This document shows positions 14,805 to 17,098 of a DNA stretch of 17,098 nucleotides, in pieces. The notes under the pieces were generated by a model, which was given only the letters and a program-made list of their open reading frames with translations, was not told the origin of the DNA and did not search any database. The DNA comes from JAHJRJ01 sp037443685 (GTDB lineage: Bacteria; Bacteroidota; Ignavibacteria; UBA10030; BY39): the NCBI GenBank assembly GCA_037443685.1, contig JBBINX010000049.1, positions 1-17,098 on the forward strand. The letters are read 5' to 3'. Positions within the stretch are counted from its first letter, which is position 1; each line of letters opens with the position of its first letter. The translations under genes and the position numbers were made by a program.

Positions 14805-16973
14805 ATGAAAATCAAAAATTATTTACCCATAATACTATTAATTTGTTTAATCATTTTTCCCAATGCGGTAAAGTCGGATGAGGGAATGTGGATGCTCGAC
14901 AAAATAGACAAACTTTCACTTGACCGGATGAAGAAGTATGGCCTCGAGTTGAGTACTTCTCAAATATTTAATCCTGACGCGCCTAGTCTTAAGGATGCCA
15001 TTGTTTTATTAGGTGGTGGAACGGCTTCGTTCGTTTCTTCAAAGGGATTGATATTAACGAATCACCATGTTGCATATGGAGCGATTGTCTCTGTGAGTTC
15101 TGTAATGGAAGACAGACTAAAGGATGGATTCAGTGCAAAAAGTTACGAAGAAGAAATCCCGATAGAGAATATGACAGCACAGGTGTTATTGAATATGAAG
15201 GAAATAACTTCTGAAGTACTGAACGGTTTGACCGATGATATGTCCTCACAAGAAAGGCAAAAAGTTATTAATACAAAATTAAGAGAAATAGAAAAAAGAG
15301 AAAAAGGTAGTACTGATTACGAGTGTAGAGCAACCGATGTTTTCAATGGTGTTAAATATTATCTGTTTACATTCGAAGTAATGCGAGATGTTAGGCTAGT
15401 TTACGCACCCCCTAACTCAATTGGTAACTACGGTGGGGAAATAGACAACTGGATGTGGCCCCGTCATACAGGTGATTTTTCTTTCATGCGCGCTTACGTT
15501 TCTCCTGAGGGTAAATCAGCAAAGTTTGCAAAAGAGAATGTTCCGTATGTTCCAAAACATTTCTTACCGATTTCGACGAAAGGATTCGAAGAAGGTTCAT
15601 ACATGATGATAATGGGATTTCCCGGTCGGACATTCCGCTATAGAACTTCCTACGATATTGAAATTGCGTACAACGAAGTATTACCGATGACGGTCGATTT
15701 ATTTAAAACTCGTATAGATATTATGCAAAATCTTACAAAAAATGACCGGGTAAAAGAATTAAAATATGCTAATCGTTTACGAGGAATTGAAAATAGTTAT
15801 AAAAACTCACTGGGAGTTATCGAAGGGATGCGAAAAATAAATCTTCTTATGAAAAAGAGAAGCGAGGAAGAGAATTTTTTAATTTATATAAGCACTCAAC
15901 CAAATTTACAAATGAAATACAGCACAGTTTTATTAGAAATGAAACGCCTACTCGATGAGCTGAGTCAGTATAATAAAAAGCGAATAATATTAACAAATTT
16001 TCAGATGAGTAGCGATATCTTACGTTTGGCTCAACGCTTTATGACTTATGCCAAGAATCCACCAAGAGATAGCACAGGTAAACTAATAGCACGGGTGGAA
16101 GCAGATTATGCCGCAGTAAAACCAATGATTGCTTCAACATATAAGAATGTAGATTTATCAATCGATAAAGAATTATTGAAAGCGATTTTAATAAAAGCAG
16201 CCGACTTACCGATGAATCAACAAATAGAAGCAGTTTCAAAAATTGTCGGTAATAAAACAGGTCAGAAGCGTATTCAGGCAATCCAATGCTTTGTTGACGA
16301 ATTGTATTCAGATAGCGATTTATTAACACAGGAAAAAGCAGAAAAATTTCTTACAAAATCCGATAAAAAAATACTCGACGATGAATTTGTAGAATTTGCA
16401 CTTGCCTTAGATAAGGATGACGCAGTTGTAAAAGAAAAATTCGCCCGTTATGAAGCAGACATGACTTTTATGCGAACACAATTGATGGAAGCTTGGATTG
16501 CGTGGAAGGGCGATACACTTTATCCCGATGCGAATAGAACAATGAGGTTTTCTTATGGAACAGTTAAACCATTAAAGCCTCGCGATGCAGTCTCTTATGA
16601 TTATGGAACGACACTTAGCGGAGTCATAGAAAAAGAAACCGGAGATGAACCTTTTGAAGTGCCCACAAAATTAAAACAACTATGGGAGAAAAAAGATTTC
16701 GGTGTTTATACGGATAAACGTTCGGGCGACATACCCGTTGCCTTCCTGGCAAATCTCGATATAACTGGTGGAAATTCAGGCAGTCTGGTTATAAACGGCA
16801 AAGGCGAATTAGTTGGTTGTGCATTTGATGGTAACTGGGAATCAGTTGTAGGCGATTATTTCTTTCAAGAACCTTTAAATCGCACTATTAGTGTAGATTC
16901 TCGATATATATTATTTATTCTTGATAAATATTCAGATTCTCAAAACATTCTGAACGAAATGCTGATAAAATAA
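14805..16973 (+). CDS. S46-family dipeptidyl-peptidase, DPP7-like
   Basis: The 722-residue length is typical of S46 serine dipeptidyl-peptidases, which remove dipeptides from peptide N-termini in the periplasm. A signal peptide covers about residues 1-24. The catalytic triad is visible as the His pair 87-88 in TNHHVAYG, Asp224 in RHTGDFSFMRAY and Ser658 in TGGNSGSLV. Asn215 and Trp216 (EIDNWMWPRH) and Asp675 correspond to residues that hold the substrate amino group in known structures. The residue 18 positions after the serine is Gly676 in FDGNWE. In DPP11 this position is an arginine that selects acidic residues, so this enzyme should have the broad or hydrophobic preference of DPP7. It lacks a sorting tail, so a periplasmic site is likely. 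It may share a transcript with the zinc enzyme 57 bases upstream. Confidence 0.95.
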   Translation: MKIKNYLPIILLICLIIFPNAVKSDEGMWMLDKIDKLSLDRMKKYGLELSTSQIFNPDAPSLKDAIVLLGGGTASFVSSKGLILTNHHVAYGAIVSVSSVMEDRLKDGFSAKSYEEEIPIENMTAQVLLNMKEITSEVLNGLTDDMSSQERQKVINTKLREIEKREKGSTDYECRATDVFNGVKYYLFTFEVMRDVRLVYAPPNSIGNYGGEIDNWMWPRHTGDFSFMRAYVSPEGKSAKFAKENVPYVPKHFLPISTKGFEEGSYMMIMGFPGRTFRYRTSYDIEIAYNEVLPMTVDLFKTRIDIMQNLTKNDRVKELKYANRLRGIENSYKNSLGVIEGMRKINLLMKKRSEEENFLIYISTQPNLQMKYSTVLLEMKRLLDELSQYNKKRIILTNFQMSSDILRLAQRFMTYAKNPPRDSTGKLIARVEADYAAVKPMIASTYKNVDLSIDKELLKAILIKAADLPMNQQIEAVSKIVGNKTGQKRIQAIQCFVDELYSDSDLLTQEKAEKFLTKSDKKILDDEFVEFALALDKDDAVVKEKFARYEADMTFMRTQLMEAWIAWKGDTLYPDANRTMRFSYGTVKPLKPRDAVSYDYGTTLSGVIEKETGDEPFEVPTKLKQLWEKKDFGVYTDKRSGDIPVAFLANLDITGGNSGSLVINGKGELVGCAFDGNWESVVGDYFFQEPLNRTISVDSRYILFILDKYSDSQNILNEMLIK

Positions 16974-16979
16974 TTCGAG

Positions 16980-17038
16980 ATGAGATGTAAGATATGGGAT
17001 ATGAAAACAGCTTAACTATCCCATATCTTAGATTTCAT
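16980..17038. repeat. Long inverted repeat downstream of the S46 peptidase
   Basis: TAAGATATGGGATA (16988-17001) and TATCCCATATCTTA (17017-17030) are a perfect 14-base inverted repeat around a 15-base loop. Outside one mismatch the pairing continues for about seven more base pairs (ATGAGA.. with ..TTTCAT, one G-T wobble). A second GGATATGA/TCATATCC pairing (16997-17004 with 17044-17051) is possible. It is not directly followed by a T run. It resembles the degenerate intergenic repeats common in this lineage, and may also protect the 3' end of the mRNA. Confidence 0.75.
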
Positions 17039-17049
17039 AACTCATATCC

Positions 17050-17082
17050 ATTATAAATTTGCTATTTATAATCCTTTTTTTT
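17050..17082 (+). terminator. Probable rho-independent terminator after the S46 peptidase
   Basis: TTATAAAT (17051-17058) and ATTTATAA (17064-17071) form an eight-base-pair stem (nine with the flanking A-T) with loop TTGCT, followed by CC and eight T residues (17075-17082). The stem has no G-C pair and is therefore weak, but its placement 77 bases after the stop codon and the T run make a terminator likely, perhaps together with the inverted repeat just upstream. Confidence 0.5.
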
Positions 17083-17098
17083 AACTTTTTAGTGAAAT

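Noticed and set aside
1..17098. Mobile element, prophage, CRISPR array or antiphage island
   Set aside because: No transposase, integrase, phage gene, regularly spaced repeats or flanking attachment duplications are visible; gene content is housekeeping and envelope-related.

Overview
The window is AT-rich and looks like a chromosome segment from a Gram-negative bacterium of the Bacteroidota/Ignavibacteriota (Chlorobi-related) group. Three signs point there: a secreted protein ending in an 'NYPNPFNP' type IX secretion sorting domain, an S46-family dipeptidyl-peptidase, and an outer-membrane protein with a carboxypeptidase-D-like regulatory domain joined to a DUF5686-type barrel. The lineage is inferred from these families and was not tested by a search. 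No tRNA, rRNA, CRISPR array, transposase or phage gene is visible.

Layout. (1) Positions 1-2955, minus strand: the N-terminal 985 residues of a very large soluble sensor with seven PAS domains in tandem and the start of a GAF domain; the output end lies outside the window. (2) Positions 2956-3254: a 299-base leader with a promoter-like sequence, several palindromes and two short reading frames that have ribosome-binding-site-like sequences. (3) Positions 3255-13420, minus strand: nine tightly packed genes, transcribed in the order acidic amino acid/dicarboxylate symporter, kdsA, kdsC, kdsD, lptC, lptA-like, lptB, DNA methyltransferase, DUF5686 outer-membrane protein. Most neighbours overlap or nearly touch (TAG/GTG, TAATG, TAA-ATG, ATGAGTAA), so this is very probably one operon. 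(4) Positions 13560-16973, plus strand: a divergently transcribed pair of secreted hydrolases, a zinc-dependent S1/P1-nuclease or phospholipase-C-like enzyme with a type IX sorting tail, then a DPP7-like S46 peptidase. (5) Positions 16974-17098: a long inverted repeat followed by a terminator-like hairpin.

How the genes work together. kdsD, kdsA and kdsC cover the steps from ribulose-5-phosphate to free Kdo. LptC, the LptA-like protein and LptB are the inner-membrane and periplasmic parts of the lipopolysaccharide export machine. The operon therefore couples production of the inner-core sugar to export of finished LPS. The outer-membrane DUF5686 protein fits this envelope theme. The DNA methyltransferase does not: no restriction gene accompanies it, although it is translationally coupled to lptB. 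The divergent pair adds secreted or periplasmic degradation of phosphoesters and peptides.

Most of the window is conventional. The points most worth a second look are the solitary methyltransferase with an HPPY catalytic motif inside the LPS operon, the odd N-terminal extension of LptC made of repeat-like DNA, the roughly 100-residue insertion in the symporter, the leader region of the PAS sensor, and the mixed nuclease/phospholipase metal-site pattern in the secreted zinc enzyme. I did not find convincing evidence of an undescribed multi-gene system.
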